Source: CAWDMW01 sp963803575
Lineage (GTDB): Bacteria; Pseudomonadota; Alphaproteobacteria; Rickettsiales; UBA998
DNA length: 64,000 bases
Direction of reading: 5' to 3'
Assembly: GCA_963803575.1 (NCBI GenBank)
Contig: CAWDMW010000002.1
Coordinates: 1,550,001 to 1,614,000, forward strand
The notes beneath the pieces were generated by a model. It ran no database searches and was not told the origin of the DNA. It was given only the letters and a program-made list of their open reading frames with translations. This document shows positions 26,233 through 33,860 of the stretch, piece by piece (the stretch's first letter is position 1; the number at the start of each line of letters is the position of its first letter). The translations under genes and the position numbers were made by a program.

Positions 26233-27689
26233 TATGCCGCCTCACTGTGACGCTGGAGGGCCTCGGCCAATATGGCTTTAAGGTCATTTTGCGTGGCGTG
26301 CATCTGCGCGTTGGCTTTTTGATATGCCTCCAGTAATTCAGCGGGGTCTTGGTGGGTTGGGTCGGTATCGTGCGGGTTTTTGACATCAAGGTTATAGTTA
26401 TTGGCTTTGATGTCGGCGATACTAACTTTCCATGCAAATTCATGTTCGACGCGGTTGTTCCACCATGCTTTTTCTACATCAAACTCTTCAACCCTGATCG
26501 GCTTGGTTTTGCTGTAGCTTTTATAACCCTCTGGGTATTGGTGTTCATAATACCAGATTTCTTCTGTGGGCTTGCCTTTTTCAAAAAAGAGCAGATTCGT
26601 TTTAATCCCCGTGTAGGGGTTAAACACGCCATTGGGCAGGCGCACGATGGTGTGAAGGTTACATTCCTCCAGCAGCTTCTCTTTCAAACGAGTTTTGATG
26701 CCCTCGCCAAAGAGTGTACCATCGGGCAAAACCACAGCCGCACGTCCTCTGTCTTTCAGCATCTCAACAATAAGAAACAAGAATAAATCCGCTGTTTCCC
26801 GTGTGCGATAAGCGGTTGGAAAATTATTCTCAATGCCATCTTCTTCCGTGCCGCCAAATGGTGGATTAGTGATAATCACATCGACTTTTTTGCGCCATTT
26901 ATGGTCTTTAATCGGCGTGGAGAGCATATTGTCGTGCTGAATGTTTTTGGGAACTTCTATGCCATGCAGCAGCATATTGGTGGTGCAAAGTAAATGCGGC
27001 AGTGCCTTTTTTTCTACCCCCCAAAGGCTGGTTTGCAGCTTCTCCCATTTTTCTGGTGAATCTGCCTGATCACGCAGATTTTCAATCGCACAGCTTAGAA
27101 AGCCACCTGTGCCGCAGGCAGGGTCTAATATCATTTCACCCAGTTGAGGGTTGAGAATATCTACCATGAACTGCGTGACCGCGCGAGGTGTGTAAAATTC
27201 ACCTGCATTACCTGCACTTTGCAGGTCTTTAAGTATTTGTTCGTAAATATCGCCAAAAGTATGTTTATCTGCAGAGCGATTAAAATCAATCTCGTTGATT
27301 TTGTTGACCACCTGACGAATAAGATGTCCTGATTTCATGTAGTTATAGGCATCTTCAAAGACATTACGGATTACCAATGCACGCGCACCTTGACGGCCAT
27401 CTGCACGGAGCTCTTTTAAGGTCGGAAAAAGCTGGTTATTGATAAAATCTGATAACTCTTCACCCGTAATTCCTTCCGCATCCGAAGCCTAATTCCGCCA
27501 GCGCAAATGCTCGTGCACAGGAGACCTGTATTCATCTTCTTCAATCTCCAGAGACTCTTCTTGGTCGTCTAAAATTTTCAGGAAGAACATCCACACCAAC
27601 TGGCCAATGCGCTGCGCGTCACCGTCTACGCCAACATCTTTGCGCATGATGTCTTGGATGGATTTAATTATGCCTGATACGTTGCTCAT
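26232..27689 (-). pseudogene. hsdM: Type I restriction methyltransferase subunit, interrupted by an in-frame amber codon
   Basis: N6-adenine DNA methyltransferase subunit. The frame is open over 485 codons except for one TAG at 27491-27489. Before it comes SNVSGIIKSIQDIMRKDVGV...HLRWRN; after it, in the same frame, ASDAEGITGEELSDFINNQL. HsdM proteins normally have RWRNWA here, so a TGG (Trp) to TAG change is the simplest explanation. Downstream, DPACGTGGF (motif I) and NPPFGG (motif IV) are intact. A restart at Met (27377) would give 381 aa without the N-terminal helical domain. Without suppression the system should lack methylation and, because the R subunit needs M and S, also cleavage. Confidence 0.88.
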
Positions 27690-30055
27690 TAGCCATTTGC
27701 CTTCTTAAAGAGTTCATTTTCTAGTTCATAAACCGCGTTATCATACGCTGCCTTGCCGCCAAAATAGTTATTGATAATTTCTACTGGCGTACCCATTTCA
27801 TTGATCGGTTTAAGCCGCAACACCTTAGCACTTTCCAAGCTGCTCAGGCCTTCATCGCAGTATTTATCCAACAACGCCTCCAACACTTTCTGTGCTTGCT
27901 CGCCATACTTGGTGAAGTAATTCTGTTTGCGTACATGCTCTGCACGTTCTTTGCGTGTAAGTGGCGGTTGACCAAAAACTATATGGCAGATGATGTCAAA
28001 ATCGCTGTATTGATCGCCATTCGGAATGTCTTCTCGTAACGCACTTAACAGCAAGCCTTGGCCTTCTAATTCTTCAATAATGGCGCGCTTCTTTGCCGCC
28101 TCAGACCAACTGCGTAGAAATTCATCTAATGTGTTGAAACGGCTCTGCACGGTTTTCTTCGTGTAATCTTTAAGCGATTCTGTAACCAGCTTGCCGTCTT
28201 TATCGTAATATTGCACGCGCTCAGATACGACACTCACTTCTACGTTGTTCACATAGTATTTGACGCGCTTGCCATCTGGTTCTGCGTTAGGGTCGAAAGA
28301 AATATCTGGCTGTAACTCGATGCCTTCACTAAGGCCTACCCCTGTGTCATCAGGCGGAAAAATACTATCATCGGACGTTGGCTCATAAATTTGTACTGGA
28401 TCGCCATCAAAGGCAGGGTCGGCAAATAATTCAGTTGCCTTTTTGAAATCGATAATCGTGAAGTATAGTTTTCCATGATCTTCATCGATACGAGTGCCAC
28501 GCCCAATAATCTGCTTAAATTCGGTCATGGATTGAATGCGCTGATCTAATACGATTAATTTACAAGTTTTAGCATCCACACCTGTGGTCAATAATTTGGA
28601 AGTGGTGGCAATAACGGGATGCTGGCTTTCAGGATCAATGAAATTATCAAGTTCTGCCTTGCCTTGCTGGTCATCACCTGTAATTTTCATCACATAACGG
28701 TGGTTTTGTAATACCAAATCGCTATTCAGGTTTGCTAGTGCATGGCGCATACGCTCTGCATGATCAATATCTTCACAAAATACGATGGTTTTATCGTAGC
28801 GATTAGTGGCTTTCAGATATTCTGTGATCTTTTCCGCAACTAACCAATCACGTGGCTCCAGCACCAAAGAGCGGTTAAAGTCACTCTGATTATAAATACG
28901 ATCCTCAATAAGATTGCCAAATTTGTCTGTTTGGCCTTTTTCTGGGCGAAAACCGAGTAAATCTTTATCCATATCAACGCGGATTACTTTGTATGGTGCA
29001 AGAAACCCGTCTTCGATACCTTGCTTTAAGGTATAAGTGTACACAGGGTCGCCAAAATAATGGCTGTTTGAAACATCCGCTGTTTCTTTTGGTGTGGCCG
29101 TCAAACCAATTTGCGTAGCAGAACTGAAATACTCCAATACTTCACGCCATGCAGAATCCTCTGCTGCGCTTCCACGGTGACATTCGTCTACAATAATCAA
29201 ATCGAAGAAATCGGGAGAAAACTGCTTATATATATTCTTGTCTTCTTCATTTCCTGTCACCGCTTGATAAAGCGATAGGTAGACTTCATAAGATTTATCT
29301 ATTTGCCGCTTGCTAATCTTTGTCATTGCCTGCCCGAAGGGCTTGAAGTCATTTTGACGTGTTTGGTCGACTAGAATATTGCGGTCTGCAAGGAACAGGA
29401 TACGTTTCTTAACTTTGGCCTTCCACAAACGCCAGATGATCTGAAATGCTGTATAGGTTTTGCCCGTTCCTGTAGCCATGACCAGCAACATGCGATCTTG
29501 CCCTTTAGCAACGGCTTCCATCACGCGGTTGATAGCATTGAGTTGATAATAGCGCGGTGTTTTACCGCCGCCATCAGAATAATAATCCTGTGCAACAACG
29601 GTTTCAGCCTCAGGCGTTTCAATTTTTTTGAATTGTTTATAGCGTTTCCAAAGCTCTTGCGGGCTGGGAAGGCAATCCAATGGCAAATCACTCTCAATTT
29701 GTTCGCTGGTTCCTGATCTGTCATGGAAACGAAAGCCCGTACCGTTGGAGGTGAAAACAAAAGGAATATCCAGAATTTCTGCATATTCCAGAGCTTGCTG
29801 CATGCCATCAGCCAAAGAATGACTGTCATCTTTCGCTTCAATAATCGCCAGCGGTATATTAGGCTTATAGTAGAGGATGTAATCGGCACGCTTGCTTTTT
29901 CCTCTGGCGGCCATTTTACCGCGCACTATAATGCGTCCTTGGGTAAAAGAAACTTCCTCGCGTACCTGTATATGAACGTCCCATCCCGCCTGCTTAATTG
30001 CTGGCAAGATATATTTTGTTTTAATATCGGCCTCTGTGAAATTACTTTTTGCCAT
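27689..30055 (-). CDS. hsdR: Type I restriction enzyme, restriction/translocase subunit
   Basis: 788 aa from the ATG at 30055, one base after the stop of the upstream ATPase gene; the longer frame (30109) starts inside that gene and is not used. The N-terminal nuclease domain has RADYILYY...IPLAIIEAKDD (PD-ExK type). The SF2 motor has MATGTGKTYTAF, IIVDECHRG, GLTATP and QIIGRGTRIDEDHGK. A C-terminal helical domain closes the protein. It would translocate DNA and cut far from the site as part of an R2M2S complex. It looks intact although hsdM is broken. Confidence 0.94.
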   Translation of the reverse strand: MAKSNFTEADIKTKYILPAIKQAGWDVHIQVREEVSFTQGRIIVRGKMAARGKSKRADYILYYKPNIPLAIIEAKDDSHSLADGMQQALEYAEILDIPFVFTSNGTGFRFHDRSGTSEQIESDLPLDCLPSPQELWKRYKQFKKIETPEAETVVAQDYYSDGGGKTPRYYQLNAINRVMEAVAKGQDRMLLVMATGTGKTYTAFQIIWRLWKAKVKKRILFLADRNILVDQTRQNDFKPFGQAMTKISKRQIDKSYEVYLSLYQAVTGNEEDKNIYKQFSPDFFDLIIVDECHRGSAAEDSAWREVLEYFSSATQIGLTATPKETADVSNSHYFGDPVYTYTLKQGIEDGFLAPYKVIRVDMDKDLLGFRPEKGQTDKFGNLIEDRIYNQSDFNRSLVLEPRDWLVAEKITEYLKATNRYDKTIVFCEDIDHAERMRHALANLNSDLVLQNHRYVMKITGDDQQGKAELDNFIDPESQHPVIATTSKLLTTGVDAKTCKLIVLDQRIQSMTEFKQIIGRGTRIDEDHGKLYFTIIDFKKATELFADPAFDGDPVQIYEPTSDDSIFPPDDTGVGLSEGIELQPDISFDPNAEPDGKRVKYYVNNVEVSVVSERVQYYDKDGKLVTESLKDYTKKTVQSRFNTLDEFLRSWSEAAKKRAIIEELEGQGLLLSALREDIPNGDQYSDFDIICHIVFGQPPLTRKERAEHVRKQNYFTKYGEQAQKVLEALLDKYCDEGLSSLESAKVLRLKPINEMGTPVEIINNYFGGKAAYDNAVYELENELFKKANG

Positions 30056-30056
30056 A

Positions 30057-31388
30057 TTACAGATACCCCACTGGAATAGCAGTAACATCACGTGAAAGTG
30101 GTACGTCATTCTCTACAAAACAAATCACAGCGCCATGCCCCACGGGCTTGCCCAGTTTTTCCAAAAGTGGAAAATGTCGTGATGCCGTGCGTGACGGGTT
30201 CGCGGTCTTTTTAAATTCTATCGGGTAAAATACTTCACCCGTTTCAATCATCAAATCAATTTCACGCTGATCCTGATCACGGTAATAATAAAAACGTGGT
30301 GTTTTTCCGTTATGCCAATAGCTTTTCAGGATTTCCGAGAACATATATGTTTCCAAAATAGCCCCAGACATTGCGCCTGTCTCCAAAGATGCTGCTGTCG
30401 GCCATTGTGTAAGATAACTACATAGCCCTGTATCCAGAAAATACAGTTTTGGCGTTTTAACTAACCGTTTCGTCACATTGCGATAATAGGGTTGCAGAAG
30501 ATATACTAGGCCTGATGTTTCCAGTACAGAAAGCCATGATTTAGCGGTTTTATGGTCAATATCCACATCCCGCGCCATATCTGAATAATTGAGTAACTGC
30601 CCTGTTCTTGCCGCCACGGCTCGCAGAAAGCGGTTGAATCCAATATCATCGCTTATATTCACAATGTCGCGGACATCTCGCTGAATATAAGTCTGAACAT
30701 AAGACTTATAAAAGATGTCTCTGTTCACCTGTGAAAATGGCACCGATGCATCAGAGCCGGAACCATCACCATTGCCTGCACCTGACCCACTGCCAAATCC
30801 GTAACCGCTACCATCGCCATTACCAGCACCATCGGCATCGCCTGTTGCCCAAAGCCTTGGAAATGCACCGCGCCAGATACGGTCATAGATTTCTGGTAAT
30901 GTTTTGGGTTGCCTAATCTGTGCTCTTGTATGCTCAATCCATTCAGGCGTCGGCATAAAGGGTAAAGCTTTATCTGCACGCCCATCCATTTCCGCCTGTG
31001 ACAATCCAAGCAAGTCTATAATCGCCACACGCCCGGCCAGACTTTCAGTAATGCCCTGCATCAGATGAAATTTCTGTGATCCGGTCAGCCAGAACATGCC
31101 GTTCTTTTTCTCACGATCCACAATCATTTTAATCGCACTAAATAGCTCAGGCGCGTATTGCACCTCATCAATGATGAGAGGTGTTTTGTGAGATTGAAGA
31201 AATAATGCAGGGTCATTGCGCGCCAGATCGCGCTGCTGTATGTCGTCCAGCGTCACGTAGTTACGGCCATTACTGGCACACATTTCCAGCAATGTGGTTT
31301 TGCCTACTTGCCGTGGGCCAGTTACTAGCATGATAGGAAATGTGTTGTTTATTTCCTTGATAATGCTTGCCAATGAGCGATAATACAT
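30057..31388 (-). CDS. AAA/DUF4143 ATPase with a glycine-rich insertion
   Basis: 443 aa. Walker A is VTGPRQVGKTTLLEM, Walker B TPLIIDEVQYAPELF, then FWLTGSQKFHLM. The DUF4143 part has SYVQTYIQRDVRDIVNISDD and the C-terminal nuclease-like GEVFYPIEFKKTANPS. Between FPRLWATGD and SVPFSQVNRDIFYKSYV lies a segment of about 30 residues made of Gly, Asp, Asn and Ser, where family members have only a short link. It is the first gene of the defence operon and ends 1 base before hsdR. Related ATPases are widespread with unclear roles; here it may regulate or belong to the defence set. Confidence 0.85.
   Translation of the reverse strand: MYYRSLASIIKEINNTFPIMLVTGPRQVGKTTLLEMCASNGRNYVTLDDIQQRDLARNDPALFLQSHKTPLIIDEVQYAPELFSAIKMIVDREKKNGMFWLTGSQKFHLMQGITESLAGRVAIIDLLGLSQAEMDGRADKALPFMPTPEWIEHTRAQIRQPKTLPEIYDRIWRGAFPRLWATGDADGAGNGDGSGYGFGSGSGAGNGDGSGSDASVPFSQVNRDIFYKSYVQTYIQRDVRDIVNISDDIGFNRFLRAVAARTGQLLNYSDMARDVDIDHKTAKSWLSVLETSGLVYLLQPYYRNVTKRLVKTPKLYFLDTGLCSYLTQWPTAASLETGAMSGAILETYMFSEILKSYWHNGKTPRFYYYRDQDQREIDLMIETGEVFYPIEFKKTANPSRTASRHFPLLEKLGKPVGHGAVICFVENDVPLSRDVTAIPVGYL
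30731..30849 (-). repeat. Glycine-rich low-complexity insertion, repeated near 37.5 kb
   Basis: Encodes GNGDGSGYGFGSGSGAGNGD and similar. An almost matching peptide, GDGSGFGFGSGAGAGNGDGS, is encoded on the same strand at 37450-37530 in a different frame context. Two copies in unrelated genes suggest a spread sequence or a shared origin. Confidence 0.5.
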
Positions 31389-31420
31389 TAAAAACCTCGT
31401 TTATTTGGGAGTCATATAAC

Positions 31421-31449
31421 AGAATAAACGAAAAATAATCTTTCCTCAA
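31421..31449 (-). promoter_or_regulatory. Promoter of the defence operon
   Basis: On the minus strand, TTGAGG (31449-31444) and TATTCT (31426-31421) are 17 bp apart, 33 bp before the ATG. Inverted CGTTTAT (31398-31404) and ATAAACG (31424-31430) flank the likely start point and may be an operator. Confidence 0.5.
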
Positions 31450-31770
31450 GCTCTCGTGTATATTCTGCTAAAACTCCCAGACAAACGAAAATACCCTGTC
31501 ATACATCATCAGTCAATCTATGGTTAAAACGTATGCATATTTGCAGGCTCATTCGCTTTTTATGCTGTATGACTGTTAGCCTATTATGCTTTTGTAACCG
31601 TATTATAGCCGTAAAATAGCCTATATCTGCAATTATACCCATAAATATCCGCATTAAAGAGTGTAATACGGGCATGCATCGCCATAGCGATACGTCTTTA
31701 ACGGCATCGTTTCCGATGCCAGAAACCATCATACCAGCTTATATCAAATCAGTGGACGCGCTGCTGTCAA

Positions 31771-31815
31771 TCAATAGGCTTGCCGCCGCAAGCGGTCTCC
31801 CGAGAAGCCTATTGA
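31771..31815. repeat. 11-bp inverted repeat with an inner hairpin
   Basis: TCAATAGGCTT (31771-31781) and AAGCCTATTGA (31805-31815) are exact inverted copies. The 23-nt interior has a further CCGC/GCGG pairing, giving a long stem-loop. Confidence 0.7.
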
Positions 31816-31851
31816 CCGATCCACAGAATTTGACCGACCGTCCTGTTTCGT

Positions 31852-31884
31852 CCTGTCAGCCTTGCTGTCAGGGCTTTTTGTTTT
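31852..31884 (+). terminator. Terminator/attenuator upstream of ardA
   Basis: CCTGTCAGC (31852-31860), loop CTT, GCTGTCAGG (31864-31872), with one T-T mismatch, followed by GCTTTTTGTTTT. It lies about 100 bp before ardA. It either stops transcription from upstream or acts as an attenuator. Confidence 0.6.
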
Positions 31885-31981
31885 GGTTTATCTCGGACGC
31901 TCGCCGCTTGGCAAGGTTTCAGGAACGGGAGAATAAGAAACATTCCCGTTGGTCATTTAAAGATTAAAAGGAAACAAAGAC

Positions 31982-32491
31982 ATGACACAGTTTTACGCAC
32001 AACCATACGATATTTCAGCGACAGGCTTTTATTTTGAGACGATGCAAGACTATGACGCCAATTATGCACAATGCAAAAATGACTTTGGCGGGCAAGTTGA
32101 GGAATTTGAAATCCAGTTTATTGATGGTGAAGATATAGACTGCGAATTGTTCAGAGCATTAGGCGTAAGCCAGTGCAATATGCATCATTTCATAGAAAAG
32201 ATTGAGGAATGGGAGGAGAGCGAGAAAGAGGCGCTGGTGATTGCCGTGGGTGAAGGTGGTTACAGTTTTGACTTTGACACCGATGATACAGGCATCGCGG
32301 ATAACGTCGATATTTATTACCTCGACAGCATGAAAGAACTGGCAGAGCAGTTTGTGGATGATGGCTTATATGGTGAGATACCGCAAAGCCTGCAATTCTA
32401 TATTGATCATGACGCTATCGCGCGTGATCTAGCGATGGATTACACGAAAACCCGTGTGGCAGGTGTAAACATCATCTATCGTTTGGATTAA
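31982..32491 (+). CDS. ardA: Anti-restriction protein ArdA
   Basis: 169 aa, the family's length, very acidic as expected for a DNA mimic that binds and blocks type I restriction enzymes. The C-terminal family signature is visible (GEIPQSLQFYIDHDAIARDL, then AGVNIIYRLD). The middle has EEWEESEKEALVIAVGEGGYSF, shown here in two adjacent parts. An AAAGGAA ribosome binding site precedes the ATG. It protects incoming element DNA from host restriction. It sits next to, and opposite in orientation to, the element's own type I system. Confidence 0.88.
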   Translation: MTQFYAQPYDISATGFYFETMQDYDANYAQCKNDFGGQVEEFEIQFIDGEDIDCELFRALGVSQCNMHHFIEKIEEWEESEKEALVIAVGEGGYSFDFDTDDTGIADNVDIYYLDSMKELAEQFVDDGLYGEIPQSLQFYIDHDAIARDLAMDYTKTRVAGVNIIYRLD

Positions 32492-32506
32492 GGGAGGGCT
32501 AGAAGC

Positions 32507-33001
32507 ATGACGCAACATATGACATGGGGAAAGCACGCGCAATATGCGAATGGACAATGGATAAAGCTATATAAAGGCAAGAACGAACAGAGGGAGGCAG
32601 AGCGCAGAAAACAAGGCTTTGAATGTTATATTCTACCTTATGGCGTGAATGCCAATAGAATAAAGCAAGCAGCCAATCCGTATCCTACCCTGAAAGGCTT
32701 TGGTTTGCGCGTGTATCACGCAGAAACCGCAATCAAAAAACTAGCAGATGCACCATGGACAGATATTTATTCGCGCGGCTTTGATAATTGTTTTGAGGCG
32801 GGGGATGGTGATGCAGTTGTATGGGCACTCATGCATAAAGCGATACAAGAGCTAGATGATCCGTCCTATAACATGCTGACGCGCGGCATTAGTACGATGT
32901 TTAGTAGGGTGTTGAACGGCGCTACTTATCCGCAAGACTGGCTGGATGTGTATCTTGGCAGAAGTGATGGCGACACAATCAACCAGCTCACACTGTTCTG
33001 A
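32507..33001 (+). CDS. Hypothetical protein co-transcribed with ardA
   Basis: 164 aa, 15 bp after ardA with a GGGAGG ribosome binding site. Mixed alpha/beta composition with many Trp/Tyr residues and no membrane segment. Segments such as GFDNCFEAGDGDAVVWALMH and TYPQDWLDVYLG look folded. I do not recognise a family. Its place in the leading-region operon suggests a role in establishment after transfer. A GC-rich hairpin follows its stop. Confidence 0.7.
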   Translation: MTQHMTWGKHAQYANGQWIKLYKGKNEQREAERRKQGFECYILPYGVNANRIKQAANPYPTLKGFGLRVYHAETAIKKLADAPWTDIYSRGFDNCFEAGDGDAVVWALMHKAIQELDDPSYNMLTRGISTMFSRVLNGATYPQDWLDVYLGRSDGDTINQLTLF

Positions 33002-33020
33002 TACGTCGCTAAAAAATCGC

Positions 33021-33046
33021 GCCGCCTATCCAATCGGCTAGGCGGC
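33021..33046. terminator. Hairpin between the ardA operon and the toxin-antitoxin genes
   Basis: GCCGCCTA (33021-33028) and TAGGCGGC (33039-33046) with a 10-nt loop. On the plus strand no strong T-run follows. On the minus strand GCGATTTTTT follows, so it fits a minus-strand terminator better, or a bidirectional weak one. Confidence 0.4.
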
Positions 33047-33059
33047 AATCTAAAAAGGC

Positions 33060-33095
33060 TTTACGTTATTTTACTTTCTGGTGTATAATTACACC
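33060..33095 (+). promoter_or_regulatory. Promoter/operator of the parDE-like module
   Basis: TATAAT (33084-33089) lies inside a palindrome with arms GGTGTA and TACACC (33080-33095). A weak -35 (TTTACG, 33060-33065) is 18 bp upstream. This is typical for an autoregulated antitoxin gene. Confidence 0.65.
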
Positions 33096-33113
33096 ATATA
33101 CGAGGAGCAACAT

Positions 33114-33368
33114 ATGACACGACAAAGCATATCACTAACATCGCCCAATGATGAGTGGCTAAAGGCGCAGCTTAATAGCCAAGAATATAGTAGCAAAAGC
33201 GAGATCGTAAACGACCTCATCCGTCAGGCGCGGAAACGACAGGATGCATTAGATCACCTTCGCGCTAAACTGATCCAAGCAGAAAATAGTGGCGCGTCTG
33301 AAATCGTTGATTCAACAGCCATGCTGGCAGAGTTTAAAGACAGATTGCCCAATAATGACAGCGTATAA
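33114..33368 (+). CDS. parD: ParD-like antitoxin
   Basis: 84 aa from the ATG at 33114 with AGGAG upstream. An N-terminal ribbon-helix-helix (QSISLTSPNDEWLKAQLNSQ, then KSEIVNDLIRQARKRQ) is followed by an extended tail that would wrap the toxin. It overlaps the toxin gene by 14 bp. It should repress its own promoter through the palindrome on the -10 box and neutralise ParE. Confidence 0.88.
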   Translation: MTRQSISLTSPNDEWLKAQLNSQEYSSKSEIVNDLIRQARKRQDALDHLRAKLIQAENSGASEIVDSTAMLAEFKDRLPNNDSV

Positions 33369-33660
33369 ACTCACGCCTCAGGCGAAAGAGGATTTGTATC
33401 GTATTTATGCGCATGGTGTCACCGCGTTTGGAGAAGACCGCGCTGATCGTTATTTTGCGGCATTTTTTGAACGGTTTGAACAGATTGCCGCGCAACCGCG
33501 TCTCTATCCTGCTGTTGATCACATCCGTGAAGGCTATCGCCGCAGTGTTTGCGGTGTTGATAGTATCTATTATCGCCTTGATGATAGTGGTAGCGTTGAA
33601 ATTATGACCATCATTGGAAGGCAAGACGAAAGCATTATATTCGATGATGTATTTTTATAG
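33355..33660 (+). CDS. parE: ParE/RelE-superfamily toxin
   Basis: 101 aa from the ATG at 33355 (MTAYKLTPQAKEDLYRIYAHG). The segments FEQIAAQPRLYPAVDHIREGYRR and YYRLDDSGSVEIMTIIGRQD follow the ParE pattern. The gene overlaps the antitoxin by 14 bp. ParE toxins poison DNA gyrase; RelE relatives cut mRNA. The sequence fits ParE better. Confidence 0.87.
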   Translation: MTAYKLTPQAKEDLYRIYAHGVTAFGEDRADRYFAAFFERFEQIAAQPRLYPAVDHIREGYRRSVCGVDSIYYRLDDSGSVEIMTIIGRQDESIIFDDVFL

Positions 33661-33680
33661 AAGCTTGAAAGGAACAAGAT

Positions 33681-33848
33681 ATGGCAGACTATGACGCAGA
33701 AACAGATGCATTGCGTAAGGCGGTGATGATTGGTGTGGAACAGCATCGGCGCGGTGAATATACTGCAATCAATTCCGAGGCAGAGTTAGACGCATATTTT
33801 GAAAATCTGAAAAATGAAGTAGATGCGGAGCTTGCGCAGAAACACTGA
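33681..33848 (+). CDS. Small third gene of the toxin-antitoxin operon
   Basis: 55 aa with an AAAGGA ribosome binding site, 20 bp after parE. The stretch LRKAVMIGVEQHRRGEYTAI, then SEAELDAYFENLKNEVDAEL, resembles the C-terminal toxin-binding tail of ParD-type antitoxins without the ribbon-helix-helix. It could be a second, partial antitoxin. Confidence 0.6.
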   Translation: MADYDAETDALRKAVMIGVEQHRRGEYTAINSEAELDAYFENLKNEVDAELAQKH

Positions 33849-33860
33849 TTCCGCACGACG

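Larger units (their letters stand above)
31450..31981 (+). promoter_or_regulatory. Structured leader before ardA
   Basis: A stretch of over 500 bp without a convincing gene. It contains an 11-bp perfect inverted repeat (31771-31815), a terminator-like hairpin (31852-31884) and a 7-bp inverted repeat AACGGGA/TCCCGTT (31923-31951). Anti-restriction genes in plasmid leading regions can be transcribed from hairpin promoters on the entering single strand; this leader has the shape for that, which is inference. A 97-codon plus-strand frame at 31674-31967 overlaps these structures and looks non-coding. Confidence 0.4.

Noticed and set aside
31674..31967. 97-codon frame upstream of ardA
   Set aside because: Covers the inverted repeat and the terminator-like hairpin, has no ribosome binding site and a composition unlike its neighbours.
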